A DNA stretch of 64,000 nucleotides from Aulostomus chinensis (GCA_037954235.1 JBBMOA010000020.1:12763677-12827676), one strand, 5' to 3'; numbered from the stretch's first letter, positions 50,201 through 60,583 are shown. The notes: generated by a model not told the origin, from the sequence alone. A program made the numbers and translations.

Positions 50201-53200
50201 TGAGCACGACAAATATCTGTGAAATGCTCGAGAAGCTTGTCTGCTTTTGTAAGACAAGCTCTCAGTTTACTTCCAGGCAAAGAGACTACACTGGCCTACA
50301 AATGCAAACAAACCCAGAAGTAAAATCTCTGTTTAAATCGTGTGCAAGGGGAATGGCAAATAGAATAAATCACTGCGAGTTTTGGCAGTAGTTATGGTAA
50401 ACTGAATATGGTAGGGATTTGGGCTGTGGAGCCCTGGAGAGGCCATAGAGAGAAATACATGTTTGTGACCATGAGATATGTAACTTGTTCCCTCAAATTA
50501 GTTATTTTGAGACCTCAAAACTTGTTACTTTAAATTAATCCATTTGTGGACACGATATAACTTGTTCAGAAATGTAAAACAACAAACCTGAGGGAACAGC
50601 AATACCTCCTAGCGACAAAGTAATTAAGTTGAGGGAACAGGTTATATCTTGTGACCCCAAAAGATATACATTAATTTTTTTTTCTATGTTGACAAAATAT
50701 TTCTCACGGCCTCTTCAAGGCTACATTGTAGGGAGGACAAAACAAGGTATTTCAAAAAGTCAGTTTAGGCTTCGGAAGAATTGTGATATTTTGCTTTAGC
50801 AGAATAATCAATGAAACAAATACTCAATTCTTTTACTAAATGTTTTTCATCAGAAGGTGGCACGGCCGTAAGAGAGATGTACCGCTCTAATTTGCGTGTG
50901 TGCGGCAATCTTACATGATTGCTCGGTATTCCCTGAGGCTGAGCTGGAGGCTCAGCGGGTGCAGGGTACATAGCTGGAGGAAAAGATGGTGCATCTGGAA
51001 GCGTCACGCCTGGCCGTTCTTCACTGACAGCGACTGCTGTTGGCATTTCACCAATAACCTGATCCACAAACAGACGAGAATCCAGATACACGTTAAGTTT
51101 GATGTCCCTGGTGATTTATGAGGTTTTCTTTTATACAGTCTTATTGCGGTAAATAGTCAACTAGCTCTGAGTAACTTCGACTTTCCCTTTCTGGCTCAAG
51201 TTATGGGACAGTTTTTTTTTTGTTTACACTCAATAATAGAGGCTCAGGTGTGTATCTACCAGGGTCCACACACCTGTTTTCAGGGAGAAATGTGCACTCA
51301 TCAGTTCACTTTCTTGCCGTTCTATTTGTCACTTGGTGTACTTCTGGCCTCTTGAAGAGCAATTCTGTACTTCTGAGTTAACAAATGTATCTTTGAAGGA
51401 TCATACTTGATCAGTGTACTTTTATTTAAAACAAAACAGTTTTTTTGTTCATCTGTTTGTCAGTGTGTCGGTGAAAAGAGCAAACAGAATAACCAACCTC
51501 TGCTTTTATTTGCTCCTGTCCTTGGATGCTGTGCGCTGCTTCCCGAGGGAGGAACTTCTCCAAATAGCCCGGCAGCTTGATTTCGTTAAAGGAGGGAAGT
51601 GGAGGACCTGAGTCACCGACCACAACCTCTGCAGCCTGGGCTTCGACTCCATTGCCCGGGGCATGCCTGTGCTTGGCCAGTATGTCTCTGAGAGGAGTCT
51701 TAGCAGTGGAAAGTGGTGGGGGTGGCTGGGATAAAGATGGAGGGCTCGGCTGGGAGGCTTCACTGGGTGACACATCCCCAGATTTGGACTCCTCGGTCTG
51801 CGCCTGACCTCCATTTCTAATCCCTCTGTACCTGGAGTTGGTGAGGCTGCTGACCACACAACTCCCCTCTAAACGAGATGTGGGCTGAGTTTGGTCATCG
51901 TTCTCCTCCTCACCATCCCCCTCATCCTTGCTAGTGGTCTTGTCCTTGTGACGATTGTCCAGGTTACTGAGCAGCATATACCTGTCTGCTAAACTCGCCC
52001 TTGCAGGCTTAACGTTACTTTTTGCCTCCGTCCTCTGGAGCTTGGCTAACACGCTCGGGGAAGTGTCTAAGGAGAACTGAGTCTTCTTCCTCAAGCCAAA
52101 CTTAAACTCCTCAGGGTCAAAAGTCTTCTCAAAACGTACCTCCTTGATAGCCGGCATTGCAAATGGGGGCTGGGGTGGCCGGAGGTGGTTGTGCTTACGG
52201 GGAGGGAGGGAGAAAGGAGCGCAAAGATTCTTGATCTTCTCAATGAAATCATTGTCATCCAGCTCTCCAGAGGTATCCAGAAGATTGCTCTCACTCACTG
52301 AGGAGCTCAGTTTGGGCTCTGAGAATTTCAGTTTTTGTTTGGGAAAATCCACATCCAGCCAGCTAGAGGGGGCATCTTGACATGTAGCTGAATCATCTTT
52401 GCTGAGACCCCGTGGCACCTTAAGCTTCTTCATGACTGAACGCTGGATTGAATCTGGGATCAGCTTATTAGCCTTTGGAGAGGTGGAATCTTTTACAGCT
52501 GGCTTGATGTCGCCTGGATCATTTTTGACTGTGGGGAATTGTTTGAGTGAGGAGTTACCCCCTTTAGCAGCAGCAGAATGCTCCGTCACCTTCGAGTCCA
52601 TAGTTTTCTCATTTGTCTTCTCTATCACATGAGCTGAGGTGCTAGCAAGAGCACTATCAGAAGGGCTTTGTGATATTTTGTCCACACCCTTGGGTGACGC
52701 GGTACCACTTGTGTTATGAGCTGGTTTCATTCGATCTCCGATAGTTTTGACTTTTGAGGCCACTGATTTGTCGCTTTTATTCCCACCATCCAGGCCTGAA
52801 ACCTCGCCACTGACAGTTTTCCAGACAGAATTAGGCTCTTGAACGCATGCCATGTTGTCAGCCTTTGCAGGTATCAGCAGCGGAGCATCAAGAGCAACTT
52901 TTACACTCGTTTCCTCAGCCACATTGCTAATAGACTTTGATCCGGAGAACCCAGCACTATTAGCTCCATGTGGGTGTGAGTCATCAATCGAATTTTCCAC
53001 AAAATCCTGCTGTGGTTCTGCTGTTGTTCTCACTGGCTTTATTTCCGCTCCAGAGCTCTCTGTAGACTTTGTTTGCGTCTCTGTTTTCAGATTTGTAGCC
53101 GCCTTACCCTTCCAAGACCCTTTATCACTCCCTGGCCCCTTCACAGCCTCATTAGTCAGGGTGACAGAAGAGGGGGCAGGCTTTTCTTGACTAACATGAT

Positions 53201-56200
53201 GTGTTTGAGCAGGGATGTCTGGTGATCCTTTGGTCATTTCTGATTGGTTTGATTTTGTTATATCTCCAACGGGCTGTGTTTCCTCTTTTCTCTCTTTATG
53301 TTTTTTAAGATCGTCCCTAGCAACAGCTCCCTCTATCCCTGAACTTTGTTGTCCACTGTGTGAGACCTCATCCTTTCTAATATCTTTAACTGAAGGCAAG
53401 AGCTGCTTTGGGGATTCTTTGTCTTTGTTCTCAGCAGTTTTTTTACGCTCTGGCCTTTCTAAATTACCCAAGTCTTTGGACTCAGTCTGATTTATTACTT
53501 CTGTGTTTTGGGGTGTTTGCCCAGTCTCTGTTTTACTGAGCGGCATTGCCTTAACTTTAGTTTGTGATTCAGGTTGCATTGGCGATTCTTTTTCTAATTT
53601 GGGGTGATCAACAGGCGGGCCTTCCTCTGCTGATGAAGTCTTCTCAACACCAGGTGAGGAAGAGGGAACAAATGTTTCTCTGTTGGTCTTGGAGTCATTT
53701 TTCCTCTCTTGTGAGAATGAGAGGTTGTCTCCCTCTGTTTTTTCCTCCTTTTGGGGTAAACTAACTGGAACCTTGTCAATAGATGGCTTTGTTCCTTTAT
53801 TAGAAGCAGCAGAAGTATCAGGTTCATCTTTATTGACAGATGGTTCAGGTAATCTCTCCTGTTCGCTGCTGCCGTCCTTTCTCTGTTTGGCTTCTACTTC
53901 CTTTTTAAAGGTTTGCTGTTTTGCATCCGACTGTTTATCTGGTGTAATTCCTTCTTTTTTGTCAGATGGTAAGGAGACCTTTTCATCCACCCCTTTCTTA
54001 CTTGCAAACATCTCGGGCGTGTCTTTATTATTGGGGCTAACGGGACTCATAGGTTCTCTACTTTTTCTTCTCTTCGAGCGAGACCCTGTCCTGCTCAGGC
54101 CTCTTGACTGTGGACTGTCGGTCTGTTGTGCAGAATCCCCTGTCCCTTTAGCTGTAACATCTATTGCAACACTGCTAGGTTTTGTACCCTGGTCTGCTGC
54201 TTTTGTTTTGGAGTTTGTATTAGGAGTGGAAATCTTTACCTCAGGAGCAGAGGTATCCCACCCCTCAGTGTTTAATGTTATCTCTGAAACTGCTGGTGGC
54301 TTAATCCTCTGCATAATATCCGGCTTACCCTGACTGTCCAGTTCTGATGACTTTGAGGCAGCAACAACTACAGACGTGCTAGATTTTTTAACCATTCCTG
54401 ACGTGGTTGACTTTTGAGGTAGGGCTGCTTTGTAGTCTGAGGCAGATTCTTCGGTGAAGTTCCTTGCCCTCTGTTTGATAGTCAATGGAATGTCCCTCAT
54501 AGGTGATACAGAGGTGGGCCTGGTTGTGCTGTAACGTTCAGCAGATTTTGATCTTTGCTCTGATAGTAAAAAGTCATCTTTCAGTCTGTCTGTGGCCTTC
54601 CTGGCTGGAGAGACGTCGGCGCTCCTCGGGTTTTGGAAGGTCTTCTTGCGACACTCCACCGTCTGGCGCTCAAAGAGGTTGATTTTATCTGCGATCCTGC
54701 CAGCGACTGGTTTTGAGTCCTTGTCGGGTTTCTTTGGGTGGCGAAGCCTGTGCATGAGGTTTAAGTTAGAAATAAGACACAAATGAAGTATCTAAAAAAA
54801 AAAACCTGAAAGATTTAACAGTTTCTTGACATTGTGTGTAATGAAATAACATCTGCCACAAGTTTTAACTTAAATATTCCTGTATTTTTAGAATCTAATC
54901 TTACATGTATTGGAACCTGCCCTATTATTTCAGAGGCACAGGACTACACCTGAGTCATCATGTGGATACACCTACAATAATCGCAGCCAACACACATTTT
55001 AAAAGCAATGTCGTGTTTGACTAAAAACTGGAGGATCAGGTTAAAATGTTGTCTAATGTTGACAGTACTAATAGTATAATTTTGGATTAAGTATTTTAAG
55101 TGGAATAGTTAATTGGAAAGCTTTGCTATACACACTGCAGAATGTTGAATTTCTTGAAACCATTCAGGTCAAACTTACCTTGAATCAGTCTCTGCCTCGG
55201 GTTTCTCCTTGGTTTCATCTATGTCTTTCATTGATGCCGATTTAAAACCAGGTTTTTCTCCAGCTGGACTTTCATCGGCATTCAAAGGAACATATTTTGT
55301 AAAGAGCTTCACCTCACTCCGAGAAACCTTAATACTCCTACGTTTGGACTCTGGTGTCTCGGTCTTTCTCTCCACTTTGTAAAGATCGTCCTCCATGTCT
55401 GCGGCCCCATCCACCGCACGTGTAGCAGCAAAGACAGAGCCTCCGTCGTCCTGGAAAGTGTCCAAATGCTTGGTCATACCACGGCAGGAAGTGTCTCTCT
55501 CCCCACCTCCAGGTGAGGCTGGAGAGGTGGAGCTGAGCTTGGAGGTGGAGCTTACAGGTGCCTGTCTTGTTTGATTCTTTGGACTTTGGTCCCGGGGGCT
55601 GGTCAAAGACTCATCTGACGTAGGGAATCCCTCTTTGACAGGTTGGGTGTTGGAGGGGCTTTGCTCCTGGGGGATGGTCCCTCCATCTCCTTGAGAATTC
55701 CTCCTGTGTTTCTTTTTACGCCCCATGCTGCCTGTTTGTTCTTGATCAAGTTCAGGCTGCAACTGCCAGTCTAGATGTGACTCTCCCTCTAGGACACTGT
55801 AATCACTCTGTGACCCAGCACTAGGCCTCACATGTGGCTTACTGTTCTCCGCCGCTGTTGATGAATCAGAGCTCAGAGATGGCTTTTCCTTGGACAGGAC
55901 CTGCAGGTTTTTGCTGACTTTAGTTCGGACAACTTCCTGTCCCACACAGGTTTTTTGGCCAAACTGAATCACGCTGGTCTCCTCCAGGTACACATGGAGT
56001 GTCTTGCCTGTCTGGGCTTGCGCTGGTTTCTGGGTCTGAGCCTGGGTGTGGCCCTGGTCAGGGTTCCATACCACTCCCTGATCAGAGGAGGAGGAGTGAT
56101 GTGTCAGATGACTGGCATTCTTCTCAGGAATCCCACTCGCCCAAGCTCCGCTGCTACCCTCCTTGCCCTGCCCTTCTCTCTTCTCCTTGCACTCTACAAA

Positions 56201-58467
56201 CTCCTCCTCTCTTGGACCTCCCTCTCCTGGCTCGCTACAGTCTCTGTGGGCAGACTGTGTGGCGTCCTCCTTTTCGCAGAGGAAAATGTCTCTCGAGAAA
56301 CTCAGTGAATTTGGATTGGAGCTTTGTCCCCTCGCCTCCCACTGTAGCTCCCCACTCTCCTCCTCTCCTTCTGACTTTACTGCCTGACCTCTAGTCAGGG
56401 AGGCATTCTCAGCAGGACTCGCGGGACCCCTTGCTTTCCATGGAGAGAACCAGCTCCCAATTCGGCCCAAAACCCCGGTGCTCGGCTGCTCCTCGGGGCT
56501 CTCAGACTAAAGCAAAGCAGAGAAATAACTAACATAAATGTCTTAAAAACATAATAGCGGTTAATAAACATGCATTTTTAAACCAACATATGCATACTTT
56601 GGGTTAAATGAAACAGTGCAAATATCTGAATTGTCTATGAACGAAAAAAAAAAAAAGAGTGCAGGTTTAGGAAAATATAAGTAGGGATTGTCTGTCCATA
56701 GACTTGAATCTATTTTAGTATGGCCATGCATCCTTCAGCATAGCAAAGACATGCAGGAGTGCATATAACCTGAAAGCTTACCGTAGAAAATACCATATCA
56801 TTCAGACTCTTTATGTAGGTTGTGAACATGATTTAGATATAAACTCCTACGAGCATAGAAAACAAAAACAAAATCATCCCACCAAGACAAAATAAAGTGA
56901 GAGAGGGAGAGAGAGAGGGAGAGAGCAGAGGATCATCACAAACTGGATATGTTGCCTCAGCAGAGATCAATACATAACTTTGAAGAGTCAGTTAAAGATC
57001 AACTCACCGGTAGTTAACACTTAGAAGAAAACTTTCTCCCCCACCTCCAGCAGGTAAACGGCTGTCAGTGTGTACAGCTTAAGTTTAGCACGAAGCTGCA
57101 TGTCTAACTAATGAACATGTGTTTAGTCCTTAAAGCATCCACAAGTGTCAAGTGCGGTAGGCTGTGGCATGGCAGAAATGCGCGCTGTTGAAAGTTCTGC
57201 CCCTTCAGCGCAGCTCACGCAGCTGGATGGTAAAATGATGCCTTCAATGTTCCTCGTAAACATTTCTCACGAATGTCGTTAAAAAAAAAAAAACCGGTAG
57301 GTCTAGAGAAAAAAAAAAATTCTCCCAAGTCAGACACAACAGAAGCTTAGCTTATGCCTTTTAGGCTCTTTGACTGTTACTAGACTCTATAGTTAAAGAT
57401 AGACATACACATAAATCACATCAATGCTTATATATAATATAGTTAACCCGGGGGAAGGAATAGTCTACTAACATCCGATATGTTAGACAGGATTAATAAC
57501 GCTTTCTGACAGCTCACAATGACTCGTCTTTATTATTATGCCCGTATTAATCAATAAAATAGACGTTGGGAGGCAGTTATGTAGTCCCTCGTTCAATATC
57601 ATGCAGTTTTAAATCAAATTTAACCACAACGACAACAGTAAAATAAGGACAAAGCATTATAATTGTATGTGGAAATAGCAATACCCCAACATTGGACTGC
57701 AAATCAAGAGAACATCCCTTTTGTTGTGCGACTTATCAATGACAACATGTGTGGTGCCTTGACCTGTCCAGTCACTCATCGATTGCCCAGTTCACTGAGC
57801 TGGTTCCCCGCACTGACATAGCTCATCTGTTGTTGTTGTTGTTAATGTAAGTTAATGCATTTTCCCCTCCCTCCCTCAACCTTCTACCTTCTACCAGGAT
57901 TAAATGCATTGAAAATATGATTTTCAAGTCCCTTTTAACAACGTGTTACTGTTTACTGTCTGTTGAATGTTATACATTTGATAGAAAAAACACAAAAAAA
58001 TATAGTCGTGCGCATATGCAAAGAGAAAATGCAGTGAATAAATGTTGAGCAGAATTCCCCAGTTTTGTCTCATTTTCACTGTAATAAAGTTGTATTTTTT
58101 ATCCAATTACACCAACAGCGCCATGATATTGGTGTTCTAGACATCAGCCTTCTGCCTTCCTGCTGTCTTCTTTAAAATATCTGTCAACCGCTGGTGCCAT
58201 GGTGAATCAATCCCAGATGAATATGAAATACTCATTTGTGATTTGACTTTAGGGAGCCAGCAGCAGAGCTTCAGAGGTCTGCAGCGGGTCATTAGCCCAG
58301 GACTACCAGGGTTACACAGCGTGCTCTTCCTCACACCATTAGTCATCAACCGCCCTAATAAAAATGTCACAGCGCACTAAACAATGGCAGCCTAACTGTT
58401 ATATTGCAGCTTGGCCACTGAATGTCACTTGGATATGAAATGTGTGTGTGTGTGTGTGTGTGTGTGA

Positions 58468-58503
<36 letters not shown>

Positions 58504-59516
58504 AGCTTTACCTTGTCTAACCTGGTACATGTTTAGTCCTGTGGGTCATTAAATCTGGGTGCAAGACAAAGTGGATCAAGATGTTTCTGACTTTTGTTTT
58601 CATGAACGTGATTCAGCAGCAGGGTGAAAAAAAACCCAAACTGCTCCTCTGATAGCTCTGATGCGTCAAATATAGATTCATATAAGCTTATTATTGATTG
58701 ATTTATTATACACACATCACATTTAGGCTGTCATAAAACACGAATACAAACTTCAAACCTCAAAATTTTGGATTTATTTCTAAAACACACCTGATCTTCC
58801 AGAGCGGTAAATCTCGAGAAACAATTAATATCTCAATTAAATACATAAAAAATACAACAGTGTTGACAATATTGTACATATAATCCCCTGTGATATATGT
58901 AAGTTTATGGAATGAATGAAATTTAAAAAATTAAGGTGGAGAAACAGGAGATAAACTTCTTAGGCTTCCAGGTTTCTTAGCTGGTCATTTCTGTTTAAAA
59001 TTAGATGCAAGAACTTGGGTATCATAATAAAAAATGTAATTCTCAAAATTCAGATTTTTTTCTTTAGCAATTGAAAGCACCAAGAGGCCTGTCCAAACAA
59101 AGTTTTCCAGGGGAAATGACGCACTGGCTGTGTGGGTTTAGGAGCCAGTTGAATTCATTTTTTCGGTTTTCCAAATCTGCCGACCCTTGTTTCATTTGGC
59201 GGGCAGTCGCAGTCAGCCTTTCCATGGTGCTCAGCCAAGAACATTAACTCTTTCACTGCTGTGTGTCCACGCTAATCAAATAAACAGCAGGAGCAGGCCT
59301 AGCTGCCAGTTAGTAGTAACCCTTCACAGCGCAAATAACAAACCAGAGTATTTCAAATGGTGGAGAAAGTCAAAGAGGTTTGATGCGTAAGAACACAACT
59401 AACAGAGGAGCTTTGAATCTGGTCGTCATGATTCTACCAAAATAACAACAACAACAACAACAAAACGCTCCAACTTGAGTTCTTTAGCAAGCGCGTAGAG
59501 AGCAGGACCTTACCAT
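32880..59516 (-). CDS. crybg1: CRYBG1 (AIM1), beta-gamma-crystallin and ricin-B domain protein, 22 coding exons
   Basis: Exons 5'->3': 59516-59514, 56506-55179, 54747-51498, 51058-50915, 50157-50119, 49649-49531, 48542-48386, 48172-48033, 46707-46581, 45490-45455, 44655-44507, 44380-44257, 44007-43862, 41697-41571, 39775-39746, 39602-39490, 38199-38067, 36419-36280, 34937-34814, 34551-34393, 34283-34127, 32968-32880. The sum is 6834 nt, 2277 residues, with consistent phases throughout. Residues 1-1575 are a low-complexity, Ser/Lys/Glu/Pro-rich, probably disordered region. Residues about 1576-2143 carry 12 Greek-key motifs (six beta-gamma-crystallin domains). Residues 2144-2277 form a ricin-B-type trefoil. 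Human CRYBG1 has the same order; it binds actin and suppresses melanoma/prostate cell invasion (known for the mammalian protein). Convergent with RTN4IP1, as in human. The three-residue-scale boundaries are inferred from splice signals, not transcripts. Confidence 0.95.
33000..34100. other. CRYBG1 last intron, no further gene
   Basis: Intron between exons 22 and 21, AT-rich. Short frames on both strands show no family features. Confidence 0.7.
34814..39775 (-). CDS. crybg1: CRYBG1 beta-gamma-crystallin module 3 (exons 15-19)
   Basis: Exons of 30, 113, 133, 140 and 124 nt (39775-39746, 39602-39490, 38199-38067, 36419-36280, 34937-34814), residues 1964-2143. The 30-nt microexon encodes DDFENVAKFK. 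Motif starts are AELFSEPGFRGS, WQAWEGRDFCGR, ITLFERGGLRGK and WILYEGINYRGA. The exon 16 acceptor sits beside a TG repeat. The exon 18 acceptor is a tandem AAGGAG that could add or drop one Glu; I used the form keeping Glu (GF-EFSLPSI). Confidence 0.92.
36006..36146. repeat. Isolated copy of the TTGACC/AAATTCACTCAAGG repeat
   Basis: Matches the latter half of the unit seen at 6170-7090 ('GTGTCAAATTGAAAGAAATT', 'CTCAAGG'), followed by GGTGGACGGACAACC and 'GCCTCTGGCCGGCTG', in the CRYBG1 intron between exons 19 and 18. Confidence 0.55.
38219..38248. repeat. (CA)n microsatellite
   Basis: About 30 bases of CA, 20 bases upstream (gene sense) of CRYBG1 exon 17. Confidence 0.93.
38625..38755 (+). 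mobile_element. Fragment of the SINE-like retroposon
   Basis: Central part only ('GGTGCTCTGGCTTCCTCCCAC', 'GGTGTGAATGCTTGTCTCCATGTGTG', 'GATGACCTGGCGACCTATCCGGGGTG'), clearly diverged, in a CRYBG1 intron. Confidence 0.6.
39611..39638. repeat. (CA)n repeat abutting the CRYBG1 exon 16 acceptor
   Basis: Reads (TG)n then GCGCGCGCTGCAG on the minus strand, ending directly at the exon. It takes the place of a normal polypyrimidine tract. Confidence 0.9.
40064..40815. mobile_element. Palindromic element in a CRYBG1 intron, interrupted by a retroposon
   Basis: The left arm (about 40064-40140; 'AGCAGCCACATATATTGAGC', 'TTGAAGCTAATGGCTAATAA', 'CAGC') is complementary, with mismatches, to the right arm (about 40718-40815; 'GCTGTTAGCAACC', 'TATTAGCTTCAAGCTAATAT', 'ATATACATGGCTG'). 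This is a non-autonomous inverted-repeat transposon of MITE type. The middle holds the retroposon copy at 40338-40661. Exact ends and target duplication are not resolved. Confidence 0.6.
40338..40661 (+). mobile_element. SINE-like retroposon, 5'-truncated copy, nested
   Basis: Nearly identical by eye to 19096-19410: TTCGAGTCCCAGCTCCAGCA, 'TCAAGAGGGGACGAGGCTGA', 'TTAACAGGATAAGTGGTAGA', and an ATGG tail. It lacks the first 50-60 bases, the expected result of incomplete reverse transcription. Close similarity to the 19040 copy points to a recently active subfamily. Confidence 0.75.
41571..45490 (-). CDS. crybg1: CRYBG1 beta-gamma-crystallin module 2 (exons 10-14)
   Basis: Exons of 36, 149, 124, 146 and 127 nt (45490-45455, 44655-44507, 44380-44257, 44007-43862, 41697-41571), residues 1770-1963. 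The 36-nt microexon encodes GGLKVENPIDIK. Greek-key starts are AEVYEKPGLEGS, WVGYSQPGFEGQ, VKMFSDKDF and WVVFEEPGFCGE. The third motif has lost the usual Gly after the aromatic residue, as human CRYBG1 also shows in this repeat (YSEKNF). Intron phases copy module 1 exactly. Confidence 0.93.
42371..42966. mobile_element. Palindromic non-autonomous transposon, copy B
   Basis: Same family as 30647-31250. The left arm has 'ACATTTATTTCACATCCTCC' and 'GCTAGTTACCTTAGCACAAT'. The right arm has 'TAGCTAACTGGCAGTCAGCA' and 'GGTCTCTGTGGGTCTCCC' and ends 'GTTCCTTTTAG'. It lies in the CRYBG1 intron between exons 14 and 13. Flanking TTAA is not preserved. Confidence 0.6.
45533..45555. repeat. G homopolymer
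   Basis: Run of about 20 G after an eight-base T run, about 45 bases upstream (gene sense) of CRYBG1 microexon 10. Confidence 0.9.
46316..46353. repeat. (ATT)n(AGT)n compound microsatellite
   Basis: ATT units followed by TAG/AGT units in a CRYBG1 intron. Confidence 0.9.
46581..50157 (-). CDS. crybg1: CRYBG1 beta-gamma-crystallin module 1 (exons 5-9)
   Basis: Exons of 39, 119, 157, 140 and 127 nt (50157-50119, 49649-49531, 48542-48386, 48172-48033, 46707-46581), residues 1576-1769. The 39-nt microexon encodes IRTAKGFHKRPGK, aligned to the NKLNPRPGK linker in human. The four following exons each encode one Greek-key motif: MVLFEKPQFTGQ, WVLYEKPGFQGR, IDLFTEPEGRGR and WLVFSDPGFQGM begin them. 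Two motifs make one crystallin domain. The exon 9 donor is the unusual gtttgt. Confidence 0.93.
46860..48030. other. CRYBG1 intron, no further gene
   Basis: Intronic sequence with short frames only. Nothing with splice context or domain features. Confidence 0.6.
48698..48722. repeat. (GT)n microsatellite
   Basis: About 25 bases of GT followed by a G run, in the CRYBG1 intron between exons 7 and 6. Confidence 0.93.
50425..50727. mobile_element. Inverted-repeat element with internal minisatellite
   Basis: Imperfect terminal inverted repeats of about 30 bases: left 'GTGGAGCCCTGGAGAGGCCA' (50426-50445) and right 'CGGCCTCTTCAAGGCTACAT' (50707-50726). They enclose diverged units of AACTTGTTCCCTCAAATTAG, then TTATTTTGAG, in both orientations. 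The same unit occurs at 11260-11500 and 61340-61590. It is located in the CRYBG1 intron between exons 5 and 4. Confidence 0.55.
50915..51058 (-). CDS. crybg1: CRYBG1 exon 4: proline-rich linker
   Basis: 144 nt, phase 0 at both ends, encoding 48 residues (1528-1575) rich in Pro and Ala ('PSFPPAMYPAPAEPPAQPQG'). Both ends can be skipped in frame, so it could be alternatively spliced. I do not recognise a counterpart in the human protein. Confidence 0.8.
51498..54747 (-). CDS. crybg1: CRYBG1 exon 3: giant exon of the disordered region
   Basis: A 3250-nt exon giving residues 444-1527. It is Lys/Ser/Glu/Thr-rich up to about residue 1260. A more conserved segment then precedes the crystallin part: 'MPAIKEVRFEKTFDPEEFKFGLRKK', recognisable in human CRYBG1 as the PPIHEDHLEKVFDP-type motif. 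A proline-rich SQPSPPSLSQPPPPL stretch follows. The donor is the weak GAG|gttggt. The 216-residue antisense frame at 53683-54333 and others on the plus strand are shadows. Confidence 0.92.
54800..55170. other. CRYBG1 intron between exons 3 and 2
   Basis: AT-rich, no other feature seen. Confidence 0.7.
55179..56506 (-). CDS. crybg1: CRYBG1 exon 2: disordered N-terminal region
   Basis: A 1328-nt exon encoding residues 2-443 plus two bases. Composition is Ser, Glu, Lys, Gln and Pro with no globular domain. It starts near a short conserved-looking motif (VLGRIGSWFSPWK) and ends '...AETDS' before the donor AG|gtaagt. Lys-rich stretches such as GRKKKHRR may act as basic, possibly nuclear-targeting, signals (inference). 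There is no ATG at its beginning, which is why exon 1 is needed. Confidence 0.9.
56520..59500. other. CRYBG1 first intron with a candidate alternative first exon
   Basis: Mostly non-coding. Around 57008-57075 on the minus strand, a sequence ends 'TTAACTACCG|gtgagttg', a good splice donor without an ATG frame into exon 2. It could be an untranslated alternative first exon. Simple repeats are an AG-rich tract (56898-56927), (GT)n (58443-58467) and (GA)n (58472-58501). Confidence 0.45.
58443..58501. repeat. (GT)n(GA)n compound microsatellite
   Basis: GT run followed, after a GAGTGTGA interruption, by a GA run. Confidence 0.94.
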
Positions 59517-59640
59517 GACTCCTGCGTTCTCCGGTCTTCTCAGCTGTACACCCAGTAGAACGCAGCCTTGCTGCGACAGCCTTCACGTGAGCGAAGCCTC
59601 CCGGTGTGTCACAGCCTCCCGGAGCGTAACCCGTTCCCCA
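59514..59640 (-). promoter_or_regulatory. crybg1: CRYBG1 first exon and likely promoter
   Basis: Minus-strand 'GGAGTCATG|gtaagg' gives a strong donor directly after an ATG (59516-59514). Joined to the acceptor at 56506 ('ctttag|TCTGAG'), it yields M-SESPEEQPSTGVLGRIGS in frame with exon 2, and the 'VLG+hG' stretch parallels the human protein. The rest of the exon upstream is 5' UTR. The adjacent sequence is comparatively rich in CpG (about 59520-59640), consistent with a promoter. Longer isoforms starting outside the window are possible, since human CRYBG1 has an extended N-terminus. Confidence 0.6.
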
Positions 59641-60582
59641 GTCTGCGCTCCTTAATTAATATTTAGTGCATCTTAACAACAGAAAATTTAACTCGTAGTC
59701 CTCAGCGGTTGGATGTCTTTATGTATGTCGCTGTAGACAAGTTTTAAATTTTTTTCCCATGGTAATGACGGCCGAGTTACAGGTGGAATCTGCCCGAGCC
59801 AGGTAACACACCCTGAAGCCTGAGGAGCTGCGACACAGCAGGCAGAGAATATACACCTTGTTGTGCAACGATGTGTCACAGAAACCAGGGCTGTGTTATT
59901 CGGATTGCTTGTGAGTGGATTCCTTGTTGATGAAATTGATTTCCATTTAGAAGGGTGGGGGCTAACACCTGCTTTTTAGACATTTCTGAAGACAAGCCCT
60001 CTATAATCCTTCATTAATCATTAAAGGAACTTCAGGTGAATCCCTTAAAGTAGCTGCGTAAACACGGGGTAAATCATTCAACCCCACACACCGAACAATG
60101 TCAGAAATACGTGCCAGTTAACCCCACCCCCTCCCCCACGTTGGGTTCTCTGCTCTAACTTATTCATGTGTTCCTGAAGCTGAAACCTGTCTCATTCTTT
60201 ACACCCTATGAAATATTTACGCTCTGTTTTATGCGGCTCCCCCCCCCCCCCCCCCTACACATCTCTTCTTGGACATGACCCTTTTGCTTTAAATAAATAA
60301 ATAACATCCTGTTGCATTTTCAAAATGCATCAAGTGAGGAAAGTCCCATTAATCCTCTTTATCACTCTGACCGGTCTGCTGTGGAGATGATTGAGAAGCT
60401 GCAGTAGAAATCATAGCAAACAAATACATCCATATTTATTGAACACCGGTTGATGTTTGTCACTCTCCTGGTTCCTGCTAACTGATTGGATTTCCAGAGC
60501 TTGATGAAGGGGGGGGGGGGGGGGTGCCACACATTCAACCTTATCTACAGTTTCTACTGAGTCTATTATCAGTCAAATAGAT

Positions 60583-60583
60583 G

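Noticed and set aside
53683..54333. 216-residue open frame on the plus strand
   Set aside because: It is antisense to the CRYBG1 giant exon, whose frame has recognisable family motifs. The shadow frame reflects the Lys/Ser/Glu codon composition opposite it.
54748..54782. Reading frame extending past the 5' edge of CRYBG1 exon 3
   Set aside because: The extension crosses the acceptor 'atgcacag|G'. The phase of exon 2 (AG|G) fits exactly at 54747.
55955..56394. 117-131-residue plus-strand frames
   Set aside because: Antisense to CRYBG1 exon 2, with overlapping frames of the same region and no domain features.
56470..56470. TTG codon as a start for the exon 2 frame of CRYBG1
   Set aside because: A non-ATG start is not needed. 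The frame is open upstream to a good acceptor at 56506, and exon 1 supplies an ATG in phase.
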